Assembly: GCF_024679245.1 (NCBI RefSeq)
Contig: NC_090191.1
Coordinates: 6,209,267 to 6,273,266 of the forward strand
DNA from: Pseudorasbora parva
Lineage: Eukaryota; Chordata; Actinopteri; Cypriniformes; Gobionidae
Length of the DNA: 64,000 nt
Reading direction: 5' to 3'
Part shown: piece by piece, positions 45,055-58,239 of the stretch
Position numbering within the stretch: position 1 is the stretch's first letter
Layout of the letters: each line of letters opens with the position of its first letter
Program-made: the position numbers and the translations under genes
The notes under the pieces: generated by a model
Seen by the model: only the letters and a program-made list of their open reading frames with translations
Database searches by the model: none
What the model was told of the DNA's origin: nothing

Positions 45055-45790
45055 GTCCATGTCCATTTTCACCCCATCAAATAAAATGTAGTCTAATAGT
45101 TTTTCCTGAATATTAATGTTGATTGCTCTATTTTGCATTAAATTGAAAAGCATGCATGAAAACGGTTAAAATAGACCGTTGAAGACATTTATACTTTTAC
45201 AAAAAATTGTTTCAAAAAATGCCACTGTGATTCTACTGATTTCTATTCATCAAAGAATCTTGATGAAAATGTAGTGTCTGGAGTGTCTCACAAATTGTCA
45301 GTTCCACTGAACAGAGATGCTCTTATCTTCTTGATTTTGGGCATATAATTAAAATGTCCTGGCAACGAGAAGTCTGAACTAAATTGCTCGGTTGTCACTT
45401 TACGGCTTAGCCGACACTAAGCGGGAGCCCCTCGAAGAGCCCTGGTTACTTCAAAGGGACATATCTCTCTCCCCATCAACCCCACTCTCTCCCCATGCAA
45501 ACAGAGAGTGGTCTTGACTGAAGACAAATTCTAATACACTGACAAGCATTTTCATTAGGTAGCTTTTAATTAAAGCTGCCCTAGTTGGGTTGCCTGAGTT
45601 GAAACAATATGTTAAATTGTTCTCTGATATCTACATAGAGGGTATGTGGCTTTTTTAAGGGCAACAATTGTCCAAAGAGCTCTTAACCACCTTTAAACTT
45701 CCCGTGGACTGACAACGCTCCGGAAGAACCAAAAGGAAAGATAGCTTCAGCTCATGAACACTCTGAGAGGATTCACACACATTATTTTAT
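45055..45790. other. Intergenic; repeat copy shared with about 29785-29830
   Basis: AAATTGTTCTCTGATATCTA with CATAGAGGGTATGTGGCTT (about 45613-45650) is the inverted match of the 29.8-kb repeat. No gene recognised. Confidence 0.5.
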
Positions 45791-45794
45791 GGCA

Positions 45795-46570
45795 TCGACT
45801 ATTTTCACTAAATGTAAATAGAATCTAGTTGCTATTTACACTAAGTGCAAATAGCAATAGATGTTATTTACACCAAGTGTAAATAGCAACTAGATTTTAT
45901 TAACAGTGAAAAAAGCATATTTTCTAAATGATAATTGCTATTTACACTAAGTGCAAGTAGCAACTAATTCAATTTACACTCAGTGAAAATAACATTTTCT
46001 TAACAATAGATGATATTTACACTAAGTGCAACTAGCTGTAGATTATATTTACTAAGTGAATATAGTGATATATTCCATATAAAGTTGCAGTTCTTTGTAA
46101 TTTAAATAGTAATGACACGTGATTTATACTTATTTTGACAGATACACTATTTGTCTATGTCATTGTTGTACATTAACAGGATGCAATAATAACAGTGTGA
46201 AATATTATTTTTATAATTTTTTTTTAACATTTTTATTAATTAAATGGGTGCAGCCTTAAAGCAGTTTATTTACTTTATTTCTACTTTTAGAACATTTTCT
46301 TAATTTTTATTGAAAATAAATACCTTTCCCATGTGATTTGTGATGAGAAAAGAGAGAAGAGCAAGAGGCAAAAGGCGAATTTGAAACCGTGTTGATCATG
46401 ACAAAGCAACAATCCATAAGCCATATGCTTTACTGATTGCGCCAATAAGGATGTTGAATTATGGGTGTTTTTTTTATCTTGTTTGGCAAAGTTAGGCATT
46501 GTTAGGCAGAGCTAGTGCGAATTGCACTTGCCAACAAGGCACACTATTTGCACTTTGTGAATAGACACTC
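45795..46570. repeat. Array of dyad motifs TATTTACACTAAGTGNAAATA
   Basis: The motif TTTACACTAAGTGCAAATAG or a close variant occurs at least six times between about 45800 and 46050, in both orientations because it is nearly self-complementary. Related CACTATTTGCACTTTGTGAATAG is found again at about 46541-46564. AT-rich sequence fills the gap at 46080-46490. It is probably a DNA element with palindromic subterminal repeats; the boundaries were not fixed. Confidence 0.7.
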
Positions 46571-46599
46571 CGTTATTTTATACTCAGCACAAATAACTC

Positions 46600-46985
46600 A
46601 TGCAAGTATAACATAATTTGCTGATTATGAAGGCTATATCTCTAGCAACAAACATATCTGCAGATTCTCATAATTTTCTCATTGACTCTTTTAACTCAAA
46701 AGTAAAGAGTGTAATTGATTATACTGCTCCCCTTTTGAAAGTCAGGAAAAAGAGTGGCAAACAAAAAGCACCTTGGAGAAACTCAACAGCAGTGCAAATA
46801 ATGAAAAGACAATGCAGGATATCTGAACGCATGTGATGAAAGACAAAACTTGTAGCCCATCATAACATCTATAAAGACAGCCTTCATGCTTTCAATGTGG
46901 AACTAGTCAAAGCTAGACAGACCTTCTCAAATATTATAAACAGAAACATAAACAACACGCACACTCTTTTTGCTACTGTCGAGAG
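46600..46985 (+). pseudogene. LINE fragment (endonuclease to RT linker)
   Basis: The frame reads DSFNSKVKSVIDYTAPLLKV, KAPWRNSTAVQIMKRQCRIS, then after a stop and frame change IYKDSLHAFNVELVKARQTF and ATVERLT. This is the region between endonuclease and reverse transcriptase of an L2-type LINE. It stops abruptly at 46985, where a GC-rich repeat block begins. Confidence 0.75.
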
Positions 46986-46989
46986 ACTA

Positions 46990-47290
46990 ACACATTAATC
47001 TCGGATTGAGGTACTGGTTCTGGGCGCGGCGGAGCGAGAGAAGAGGAAGAGTTAGGAAAGCTCTGCGGTGGCAGCGGCGGAAAGAAGCGCCGTGGTGGCG
47101 GCAGAGTGAAGAGAGCTTCGGCTTGAGTTTGTTCATGTACTCTATCAATCTCTCTCCGTGGCGCTTCTTCAGCACGGCAGAATGAGAGAAGAGGGAGAGT
47201 GAGGAGAGCTCTGTCTTTCCGTGGCGCTGCTTCGGCACGGCGGAACGTGAGAAGAGGGAGAGTGAGGAGAGCTCTGTCTTTATTATTAAC
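46990..47290 (-). repeat. GC-rich repeat block, copy 1 (inverted relative to 55395-55720)
   Basis: On the minus strand the unit AGAGCTCTCCTCACTCTCCC, TCTTCTCxxGTTCCGCCGTG, CTGAAGAAGCGCCACGG is tandemly repeated with a period of about 75 bp, and is followed by AAACTCAAGCCGAAGCTCTC and CTGCCGCCACCACGG. The same units in the same order occur on the plus strand at 55395-55720 inside the DIRS copy 3 region. The long open frame is a consequence of the repeat and has no recognisable domain. Confidence 0.75.
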
Positions 47291-47293
47291 TTC

Positions 47294-47480
47294 TTAACCC
47301 GCACCGGATCGTGGGCGGGGCGTCTGACGCAAGTGGGCGTGTCTCTACTTATAATTACTTTTGTTTTATACAAACTGTTCAATCAACTATCACAAACTAT
47401 GCATCATTTGAAAGCTAAAACACTCAAAATTCATGTTCTGAACTCGTTTTTGCAATAAACACAACAGAGAGGAAAGGGTT
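47294..47480. mobile_element. Possible piggyBac MITE (TTAA-CCC ... GGG-TTAA)
   Basis: The segment begins TTAACCCGCACC and ends GAGGAAAGGGTTAA. TTAA duplications with CCC/GGG ends are the piggyBac pattern, but the inner bases of the two termini do not match well, so this remains tentative. Confidence 0.35.
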
Positions 47481-47827
47481 AAATGAAATGCTGAAGCACT
47501 TTCAATTTAAACATTAACATAATAAACGCGGTACTCATCTTCCATCTCTTGTCGTTTAGATCAGATCCGACGAATCCAAGAAACAACAACATACATGTCT
47601 TTGTAAGTGTCCACTCTTCAAAATGCATCCCACTTTTAAATCCAAAACAACAAAAAATCCTAAAATTCTCCTTTGTTTGCATGAGCCTTATGAGTTAGAG
47701 TAATCGATCGTGTCAATGTTTTATGAAATGTTGAATCTAACCCATATTTCAACGTTCAAAAGCCATATCCGTTTAGACTCTTCCTGATACAATAGGCCAT
47801 CCCTCGTCTCTCTCCTTCAATCCCAGG

Positions 47828-48371
47828 CTGCGTTCCACTCCACTTTAAGACACGCACTTGCAAACTTCCCTAAGCACTTCCCCTTGGGGGAATCCCTGCC
47901 GCCATTTTGAAGTGCGTTCCACTTCGTGAAGTGGACAAGGGAAGTTTGTATGGACAGACCCTTGCTCCCTCGATTTTGACCGAGTGAGCGAGTCTACTTC
48001 ATATGTACACTTCAGACAGCTTCATATACCACAATGCAACGCGATTGTGACGTCACCACATATAACGTTTAATTTACCCCACCACAAACAACTATAACTA
48101 TTTTTAAAAACATTTAAAACAACCCAAACACATCCATATACATATAGAATGCTGCATTAAACAATTTCGTAAAGGTAAAAAATAAATAATATATCAACTC
48201 CATAATGGATTCCAAGTGATCAAGGGCTTAGGGCGTTCCAGTTCAGTCCATTTGCAAAGTTTCCGCCAGTAGTGGGCACTCATGCAACGTAGGCATGACG
48301 CACATCCGAGTGAACGAGACGGAGGGAAGTTTGCGAGTGAAGGGCATAATAAAAATGAACTGGAACGCAGC
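47828..48371. mobile_element. Non-autonomous DNA element with GCTGCGTTCCA termini
   Basis: GGCTGCGTTCCACTCC at about 47827 and CTGGAACGCAGC ending about 48371 are inverted repeats. Internal AAACTTCCCT/GGGAAGTTTG motifs also pair. No coding sequence. No clear target duplication. Confidence 0.6.
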
Positions 48372-48705
48372 AACAGACTTTGTGATCGACCAAAACATCC
48401 AGGTAGCGCGTTACAGGCTGAGCAACCTGTCAATCACCGTACCTGGGTTTTTGACTGGATAAAGACAGCCAATGCATATGCAACAATGTTTTGATGGATG
48501 GGGGTGTTGACCAATCAAAACATGATTACAGTGATTGACAGTTTGTAAACAGACATGTCAAAATACATGTGATGTGTGCAATCGTGTCATTCATTCGCGC
48601 GCTTTTGTAAGTTTACACAGAACGCACCGATTACACGGATCGCTCCACAGAGTTGTTATCAACGACCGGATTTTCTCCAAAGCCTTTTTCCTGAATATCT
48701 GCACT

Positions 48706-51334
<2,629 letters not shown>

Positions 51335-51606
51335 TCATGTTTCTAATGTTCTTATTTCCATGTTCAAAGCATTCTGTTCCAGAAATGTTTCCAAGTTTAG
51401 GTGGATTTTGCAGTTCCGAGAAGGGAGATGAAGGCAGAGCAGCCATCACTGGCATTGGTAACACTTACCAATAAGTTTTCATTCTGTTTCTCCCTGTTAT
51501 TGTGTTCCATCATATGCACACATATTTTATAGACTTGAAACCCTCAGTTTAAATTTATTCTATTTGGACTTTGTGTTTGTTCTGCTTGGTTTTGTTCTGC
51601 TTGTTT

Positions 51607-51644
<38 letters not shown>

Positions 51645-51648
51645 CCAG

Positions 51649-51712
51649 TGGATGTCTTTTCTGAGTCGGCGCAGTTAGACAAATGTGACATGCTGACGTC
51701 AGGCAGTTCAAG
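51649..51712 (+). other. Candidate 3' non-coding exon, copy 1
   Basis: A CT-rich tract and CCCAG precede GTGGATGTC-type sequence, which ends in AAG followed by GTAAGT. The 64-bp segment (TCTGAGTCGGC, CAAATGTGA, TGCTGACGTCAG) is closely similar to the segment at 51908-51978. Both have splice-like borders, so they look like a duplicated exon in the 3' part of the piggyBac transcript. Confidence 0.55.
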
Positions 51713-51907
51713 GTAAGTCAGTCCTCTCACACATTCTCACACATGCATACATAGTGTTGCAAAATATTTTTCATTCTGATATAGTAAGTGAATTCACTAC
51801 GATGAACCTAATTCTACAGTTGAAACAGAAGATATTTCAAAACAGAAGTCTTTGTTCTTTGTTCTGCTTACACACCATTTCTCTCTCTTCCCTTCTTATT
51901 TTTGCAG

Positions 51908-51978
51908 TGGGTGTCTTCTGAGTCGGCAGAGTTGGAGCAAATGTGATAGGCTGGCTTCAGACAGGTCTTAGTACTTAG
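51908..51978 (+). other. Candidate 3' non-coding exon, copy 2
   Basis: TTTTTGCAG precedes TGGGTGTCTTCTGAGTCGGC and the unit ends TTAG followed by GTAAGT. It parallels 51649-51712. A third acceptor-like TTTCAG with TGGCTTTGATT follows at 52076 and may start the last exon, with AATAAA at 52374. Confidence 0.55.
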
Positions 51979-52373
51979 GTAAGTACTCACACATATACAC
52001 ATGCATAGATTTTGTTGAAAATTTGGTTGGTTGATTTATTTTTTTCTTACACACTTTCTCTCTTCTGTCTTTCAGTGGCTTTGATTTCCAGTTGTTTAGA
52101 AAACAAATCTTACCGACTGCCTTGATCAACATGTCTTCATACACTTTGTAAATACTGTAAAGTTGCTTTAGTTTTTCAGTAATTGTATATTCATTATTAG
52201 TAGTAGTTTATTGTAATTAATTTGAATGACAACCTGTTTATAATTTCAAATGTTAAAAAAACATTTACATTTTTTTTTTGTTCATTGTAAAATGATCAAT
52301 TTTGGAATTTCTATTCATACAGTGAAACGTTTTTTTTTTCCTTCACTGTTTTCACTATTATATTATTGTTCAA

Positions 52374-52379
52374 AATAAA
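52374..52379 (+). terminator. Candidate polyadenylation signal of the piggyBac gene
   Basis: AATAAA lies about 300 bp after the last acceptor-like site and is followed by AT-rich sequence with TGTTGTG. It is the best-placed signal for the transcript. Confidence 0.45.
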
Positions 52380-52384
52380 GATAA

Positions 52385-52915
52385 TTTAGTAAAAATTTAA
52401 AAATGTTGTGCTGAAATATGTTTTTCTTGTGTGGTTTGATGGGCAGAGCAGTTCTGAATTGATATACATATATGTAGTATGTAGTGTTTACTTGTAGTTT
52501 CATTTGGTTACCAGGGTTCCATTTGGAGTCTCCAAATGGCCTTTTGGAAAGGACGCCTAGACTTGAATAAAAGCTTACAGAAACTTCATTTTTGGGAGTA
52601 TCATCCTCAAATTTGAATCAAAACTTGATCAGACATTCAGGTTTATTTTTATGGTATTTTGAGGCCCTTAACGTCAAAGTCTCATCCATTTTGCCCTAAA
52701 TGAATCTCATTCAAAGAAATCGTTTGTCACTTTCATGTATAGTTTACCTTGTTTTACTCTGTTCCTATGCTACTTTGAGTTATTATGACTCTTGGGTAAC
52801 AGAGTTTCAAGTGTCTAGTTTAAAATAAGACCAGAATTATTAATATAGACCATAGGGTTTAAGAGCTACAAACATTTGAAGTTGGGTCTGTCGTTTTCCA
52901 AAAATTCTCAAAAAT
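52385..52915. other. Probable 3' part of the piggyBac element
   Basis: No gene recognised. The stretch is non-coding and lies between the polyadenylation signal and the LINE fragment. I could not find a TTAA-bounded terminus. Confidence 0.35.
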
Positions 52916-52921
52916 AGGGGC

Positions 52922-53245
52922 GCAGGTAATACAAACCCAACAGATCACCCAGATCATCAGGATCAAGACAGTTAGAAATACCAAGAGTTCACTCAAATCA
53001 AGGTTAATCTGCTTTTAACTATTATGCCAGCCGCAGTTGGAACCAGCTTCCTGAACAGATCAGATGTGCCCCAACAGTAGAGGCATTCAAATCCGACTGA
53101 TCGCACCTCATCTTATCTATGCATCATCTTTATACTCTTTTTATAATACAAGCGTTTTTATTTACCTTTATTCTTATCTTTGGTTATTGTTATTTTATCT
53201 ATACATCATTTTATTATTTTTAATTATCTTCACAATCACAACATT
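52922..53245 (+). pseudogene. L2-like LINE 3' fragment, internally deleted
   Basis: ACAAACCCAACAGATCACCC, CAGATCATCAGGATCAAG and CCGCAGTTGGAACCAG match the fragment at 25670-25800. A deletion joins ATTCAAATCC directly to GACTGATCGCACC, and the 3' UTR (TTATCTTTGGTTATTGTTAT) follows. It is a second, more degraded copy of the same LINE. Confidence 0.8.
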
Positions 53246-53329
53246 TTATTTCTATTTCTTATTCATCTATTTATCATGATTTTTAAGATTCTTAAAATTT
53301 CTTTTTTTTTTATCAGAATAATCAGCCAA

Positions 53330-53580
53330 CTAATCAATTATCAAAATATGAATTAGTTTCAGCCCTATAAGAGGCAATGGCTTTTGGGAGCAATTCACAC
53401 CCAGTGGTAATTCAGGGAAAGAATTGTCTGAATGTCCCACGTACAACATGGATTCGCTAATTTTCTCTCTCTCAGTTAACATGCGCCCCATCACAAATGC
53501 AGAAGCCTGTGACTGAATGCGTGCCCCAAACCGTGACATCCTAACTGTGATGGTTCGGGGCGGATACATGTACCGCTACA
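53330..53580 (-). repeat. Fragment of a GGGTGTAGCGGTAC element
   Basis: On the minus strand the segment starts AGGGGTGTAGCGGTACATG and continues with a CGAACCATCACAGTTAGG stretch, typical of the end of a hAT-type element in fish. The other end was not found. Confidence 0.45.
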
Positions 53581-53585
53581 CCCCT

Positions 53586-54365
53586 ACCAACATGACTTTG
53601 CGTAAACATACACACCACTTTCTAAAGGCAAGTGAATGTTTTAGTCGTTGAAATGATGATCGCGCCCCTTTGTGAACAGAACACACACGCACTCGTTAAT
53701 ATTTCTGATTCAAATGATACACGAGACGACAATAATGAGAATGACGTGATCGGTCATGACACACGAGAGCCAATGCCATTTTACAATCAAAGCTGACGTA
53801 ATGACGTAATTGGTCACAAGACACACGACAGCCAATGCTGTCAAAGCTGACCTGACGTTTCTTCCAGCGGGAATATTTGAAATTTATTATTTATCTTTGG
53901 CGGATAGACTCGACATTCTGATCGCTTTTGGGGATTTTCTTCACACAAATCAATCGTTTAGCCTGGGAATACTTGGAGTATTTGTACTTTCTGAATAAAT
54001 TGTGCCTGCAGTTGTATCTGCCTGTTATCCTGTTTTTTATAATTCACAAATGGGTAGGGTCAGGGAAGAGTTTGAGTTACGCGTTCAAAATGTGTCTGAA
54101 TATGTGTCCACAAGGTAAATGGATTTATAAACATACAAAATTATGTTTTTTTGAAAATGTAAAAATGCAGAATGTTTCTTGTGATGGGTAGGTTTAGGGG
54201 CTGTGTGTGTGTGTGATGGGTAGGTTTAGGGGTAGGGGCAGTGTAGGGGGGTAGAAAGAAACGGCGTTAAACACGCTAAAAACCGATTATGCGTCTTTAT
54301 AGCACGCCAAAATGGCATACCAATTGGCGTGTCATACATATGCGATTTCATGAGATCAGTCTGCC
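53586..54365 (+). repeat. Dispersed repeat, copy 2 (shared with 7735-8555)
   Basis: The copy begins CATGACTTTGCGTAAACATAC and ends TTTCATGAGATCAGTCTG. It lacks about 110 bp present in copy 1 (around 7788-7895) but carries extra sequence near 53695-53800, including an internal repeat of GTCA...GACACACGA...GCCAATGC. It has no coding function. Confidence 0.7.
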
Positions 54366-54800
54366 CCTACATAATATATATCAACAAATATCCCATATGC
54401 AAAACCGTATCTTGCTCTGCGACACTAGTAGTTTCAGGAGGTCTACCACTGTAGATTGGAAACATGCGTGCGCGCTTGCAGAGGAACATGAATCAAGTCA
54501 GCCTCATAGAAATGCCATGCTTACATGGTTGACACGAACGCAGGCACATGGAATAGATGCATATGACGTGATTTCGTCATGCAGAATAACATTTATTTTC
54601 ATTTCTCACTGAATTATGTTGGTTTGAAGAGCTGAATGATTTGCGATCTCTGCTGCACGCCACTCATAGCTCTCTTATTCGCTGTACTCATCCCTCATTT
54701 AATCGCTAATCTTAATGCACCTAATGACACTCCTCTCTTTATGCACTCCCCTTTTAAGAAGCCTTTTCAAATCGAAGGTGTGAAAAAACACAGCTGTAGC
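54366..54800. other. Spacer, nothing recognised
   Basis: No domain or element end seen until the G homopolymer at 54801. Confidence 0.35.
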
Positions 54801-54816
54801 GGGGGGGGGGGGGGGG
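54801..54816 (+). repeat. G16 homopolymer next to a DIRS terminus
   Basis: Sixteen consecutive G residues sit directly before the left DIRS inverted repeat. Such a tract is prone to slippage in sequencing and assembly. Confidence 0.9.
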
Positions 54817-55112
54817 TTTCCCTATCGAGAGGTTCCTCGTATTGCGTATGGGAAAAACTCCCTTTTCTCGAGAATATGAAGCAAAACTTTATTAATAAAG
54901 GTATCTATGTAAAGCGCAGTGCAGCTGCACAGCAATAGCCAGGCGCGAGGAGCGCTCTGATTGGCCAGGCCGTGGCAACTGCAGGAACCTATGGTGAGGC
55001 GGCTGAGAGGAACGAACCAATGGGGGCGCTCCAGAAAGACCGCCGAAAAAGGGGCTTAAATTTGCATACAGGAGGCTATATAAGACCCTGATTCGCCATA
55101 GGTGTCAGATTT
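54817..55112 (+). repeat. Left inverted terminal repeat of DIRS copy 3
   Basis: It pairs with 59351-59603. It carries promoter-like context: GGAGGCTATATAAGACCC (TATA box) at about 55072-55090 would start transcription toward the interior. The left copy has an insertion of about 40 bp relative to the right copy. Confidence 0.85.
55072..55090 (+). promoter_or_regulatory. TATA-box-like promoter in DIRS copy 3
   Basis: GCTATATAAG is a consensus TATA element conserved in both terminal repeats, in the expected position ahead of the leader. Use as a promoter is inferred. Confidence 0.5.
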
Positions 55113-55394
55113 TATCTCCTTCAGCGACACCATCGCTGTCCTCCGGAATCAAGCAAACCGCCGTCGAAAAGCAACCAGCGGAAAATCCCTGCAGACCTGA
55201 GGACGCCGGATTCCCACCGGGTCTCCACCTTCAGCCACCTGCGTTCCAGCTACGCCATCAGGCGTTAAATATCCTTTATTCTGTGTGTCTATGTTGTTGT
55301 TGTTGTGTGTGTTGCCGCTGCAACGCCACTTCCAAGAGCTTACAGGCTTGTTCTATGCGAGGATTCTCTCGTTCCACCGTGCCAAATAAGCCCC

Positions 55395-55720
55395 GCAGAA
55401 AGACAGAGCTCTCCCTCTTCTCTTGTTCCGTCGCGCTGTAGAAGCGCCGCGGAGAGACAATGTTAGAACATGAGCAAACTCAAGCCAAAGCTCTCCTCAC
55501 TCTGCTGCCGCAGTTTTTTCCTCACTCTTCCTCGTCTCTCGTTCAGTCGCGCTGAACAAGCACAGCGGAAAGAGAATACTAGAGTAAATAAACCAACTCG
55601 AGCCGAAGCTCTCGTCACCATGCCGCCACCGTGATGAAGAAGCGCCACGGACAGACAGAGTTTTTCCTCATTCTTCCTCTTCTATTGTTCTGTCATGCTG
55701 AAGAAGCGCCGCGGACAGAG
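55395..55720 (+). repeat. GC-rich repeat block, copy 2 (inverted relative to 46990-47290)
   Basis: Units AGACAGAGCTCTCCC, TCTTCTC, GTTCCGTCGCGCTG and GAAGAAGCGCCGCGG recur several times with a CAAACTCAAGCCAAAGCTCTC spacer unit. The block matches 46990-47290 on the opposite strand. Its position inside DIRS copy 3 suggests either that it is part of this DIRS family's leader/gag region, or that it is an insertion. Confidence 0.75.
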
Positions 55721-55968
55721 AATACTGCTGTGTGCGTTTACCCCTGTGGACACGCTCACTGGCTTGCGTCATGGGTATTCTATGTAGGTTGCGCCCACTA
55801 CACAGTGTGCGCCACTGCATATTATTTACAAAGACACAGAAGAGCCTTTTCTATGTAGGAAATGTGCCCAGTTTACAGTCTGCACTCCTGCACCCAAGCA
55901 CTTTTCACAAAACGCACTCGCGCCACGAGCACTATAAATATGAGGCGCGCGCCCACTGCAAAATTAGG

Positions 55969-56240
55969 TTAAATGTTCAAGAGGGAAATGGCCTGTGGGA
56001 AGAAACTGTTCCTATGCCTACATGTTCTAGTGGCCAGTGATCGGAGTCGCCGTCCTGACGGTAACAGTTCAAACAAGAGGTGTCCGGGGTGAGTGGAGTC
56101 TGTGATGATTTTACCCGCTCTTTTCCTCACTCTGGAAGAGTACAGGTCCTGGAGGGTTGGCAGTTTGGCACCAATAATCCTCTCTGCAGTCCGGATGGTA
56201 CGTTGCAGTCTCCCAGTGTTTCCCACACATAGACTAATTT
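55969..56240 (-). pseudogene. Non-LTR retrotransposon C-terminal fragment
   Basis: On the minus strand the frame reads GNTGRLQRTIRTAERIIGAK, LPTLQDLYSSRVRKRAGKII, then STHPGHLLFELLPSGRRLRS and NSFFPQAISLLN. This is the familiar C-terminal end of a fish LINE ORF2. It is inserted within the DIRS copy 3 interval and is 5'-truncated. Confidence 0.8.
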
Positions 56241-56880
56241 GTGGCGGCCCGCCACAGAATCAACACCGGCCGCCACATATTGCTTCATAATTCATTCATT
56301 TTTACGACGCACGCATATTTCTTCAGCGGATTTTCCTAGCTCTCCCTCCGCCTTTGCGCCTCTCTTACTCACTCACTCGCACACACTCGGTGCGTGTCTT
56401 AAACAAATGTTGTTGCATTTTGCCACATTTAGTGAGGCATAACAGTTAAAACCAGAGCTGTTGAATAACAGAGTTGCGACACGCGTTTATCTCGCGGCAG
56501 TGTGCGTGGTCACGGCGCTCAATAGCTCTCAATAATGCGATGGATACACGTGCTGGCTCCTCCGTGTGATACACTTCAACAGCGCTAATAAAAGAAAAAC
56601 GTGGGCAAAACGGTCTCTCTTTGTAAACTTTGTTCAATGCATGCGAGTGCTGCCATTTGTCTGAAGACGCGAATGAGAACTCGCACGCCCTGAGAGAAGA
56701 TCTGTCTGTGCACTATAGTCCCAACGCGCGCAAAAATTGAGGCCTCTTTCAAATCCTGTGCTTAAACGGACAAACTCACACAAAAAGTATGTCAGAATGT
56801 CCATCTTGATGAGTATCCAAGCAGACATAGTCTGAATGCCTATTCTGTATATGCCTTAAGTGAACTTTATACAGAAAATA
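56216..56880. mobile_element. DNA element beginning CAGTGTTTCCCACACATAG, with GTGGCGGCCCGCCAC
   Basis: CAGTGTTTCCCACACAT and the perfect palindrome GTGGCGGCCCGCCAC (about 56241-56255) mark the left end of a repeat I recognise from fish genomes. The right terminus was not found, so the right limit is approximate. Nothing coding. Confidence 0.5.
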
Positions 56881-57240
56881 CGACGACTATCCTTGCTTTA
56901 GGTCTTAAAGGGGCAGTAGCCTTTACTGCTGTCTGTTTAATGTCAAACAAAAGATAAAGACATCACTCACTGCTCTTGATTGAATAGCTTTTGTAAGTTT
57001 AATAAGGATTCATTTTTTATTTAAACAGTTAAATATGCCGTTATTTTACATTTGATTACTTTATTCCATTTCTCTACCTAATAACTAATGTTAGACCCAC
57101 CTGAAAAACCCGAAAAGCATTGTTTATTTTATTCTTATCTTTGCTCATTAGTATTTATTTGTGCTGCTGCTTGTATTTAAGTTATTCATGAGGCCAGGCC
57201 TGGCAGGCCATTCCTGGTATATCAAATTGGGTGTTGAACA
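56881..57240. other. AT-rich sequence inside the DIRS interval
   Basis: No gene recognised; probably part of the insertion that displaced the DIRS gag region. Confidence 0.35.
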
Positions 57241-57289
57241 TATAAAACAAGGTTACTTGCTAGTTTTGTTCGCAGACCCCCACGATTCA

Positions 57290-57690
57290 AGCCGTGGTCG
57301 AGCCCTCAGTGAGAAGCAGTGTCAGTCACGTGCCTCTCGCTGAGGTGTTAAAACTGTTAAAGGAGAGTGCGGTGGAAACGGTGCACCCGACGCTAGCGAG
57401 TCAGGTTTACACTGTCGCTAATTTCTCGTCCAGAAAATGGATGGTGGTCTCAGGCCCATTTTTCAGACATCTGAACAAAGCACTTATGACATACTTGTTC
57501 AAGATGCTGACGGTGAAACAAATCCTCACGCACATTCGCCCCGAGGATTGTTTTTTCACAATAGGTCTGAAAAATGCATACTTTCACGTTCAGATAGCCC
57601 CCCCACTACAGTCCATTCTTGAGATTCACCTTCGAGGGGCAGGCTTATCAGTACAGTATCTTTTCTGGGCACTGTCATAGACTCAAGACT
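57290..57690 (+). pseudogene. DIRS reverse transcriptase remnant (copy 3)
   Basis: The frame reads VPLAEVLKLLKESAVETVHP, FFRHLNKAL, LFKMLTVKQILTHIRPED and CFFTIGLKNAYFHVQIAP. In intact relatives the last block is WFFxIDLKDAYFHIQIAP; here Trp is Cys and the catalytic Asp-Leu-Lys-Asp is GLKN, so both key acidic residues are gone. The protein then changes frame and the YxDD region is deleted, joining directly to the RNase H region. It is inactive. Confidence 0.85.
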
Positions 57691-58200
57691 CATGAACGAG
57701 TGGCCTACATCATAAAGAACCACCACGTCTTGGTAACGTACATAAAATTGCCAGGGCGGCCGAGATCAGACTCTCTTCACCGCATGGCTAAGCATCTCCT
57801 TTTATGGGCAGAGCACACTGAGCTCCCTAAGGGCGGCTCACGTGCCAGGTATTCTGAATCAGGGTCCAAACATGTTATCCAGTGGACTCATTCCCCCAGG
57901 GGAACGGTCTCTTCACCCGCAAACGATTCAGCTCACACAACATTCGCTGCCCTATATTTTTCAGCAAACGCAGGGACGCCCTGGCCCATGTTTGGCCAAG
58001 ACTCCCTCTATATTCCCTCCGATCGCGATGCTGCCGCAAACCATCAAAAAAGATCAGGGAGACAGTATCCATAGTGCTTTTAATAGACCCACTTTGGAAG
58101 AACCGCTCATGGTTCTCCGAACTGATTCAGTGGCATCCCAGTCCCGAGCTGTGGGCCCTCCACACCGCCATAGCAGCTAACCACGCTCAGATTGCGGGAA
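57690..58200 (+). pseudogene. DIRS RNase H-region remnant (copy 3)
   Basis: Readable blocks in changing frames are LSSLRAAHVPGILNQGPNML, IPPGERSLHPQTIQL, FSKRRDALAHVWPRLPLYSL, PPIAMLPQTIKK and PLWKNRSWFSELIQWHPSPE. They correspond to the end of RNase H and the connector that precedes the recombinase in fish DIRS. Stops and frameshifts are present. Confidence 0.8.
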
Positions 58201-58239
58201 AAGGGAAAAGTGAGAAAAGTTTCACTAGGGAAAAGTGAT

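Noticed and set aside
46987..47382. 131-codon minus-strand ORF with TELSSLSLF repeats
   Set aside because: The frame is open because the 75-bp GC-rich units happen to lack stops. The matching block at 55.4 kb is not open throughout, so protein coding is unlikely.
47294..47480. Confident piggyBac MITE
   Set aside because: TTAA-CCC and GGG-TTAA are present, but the inner terminal bases do not form a good inverted repeat. It is kept only as a tentative feature.
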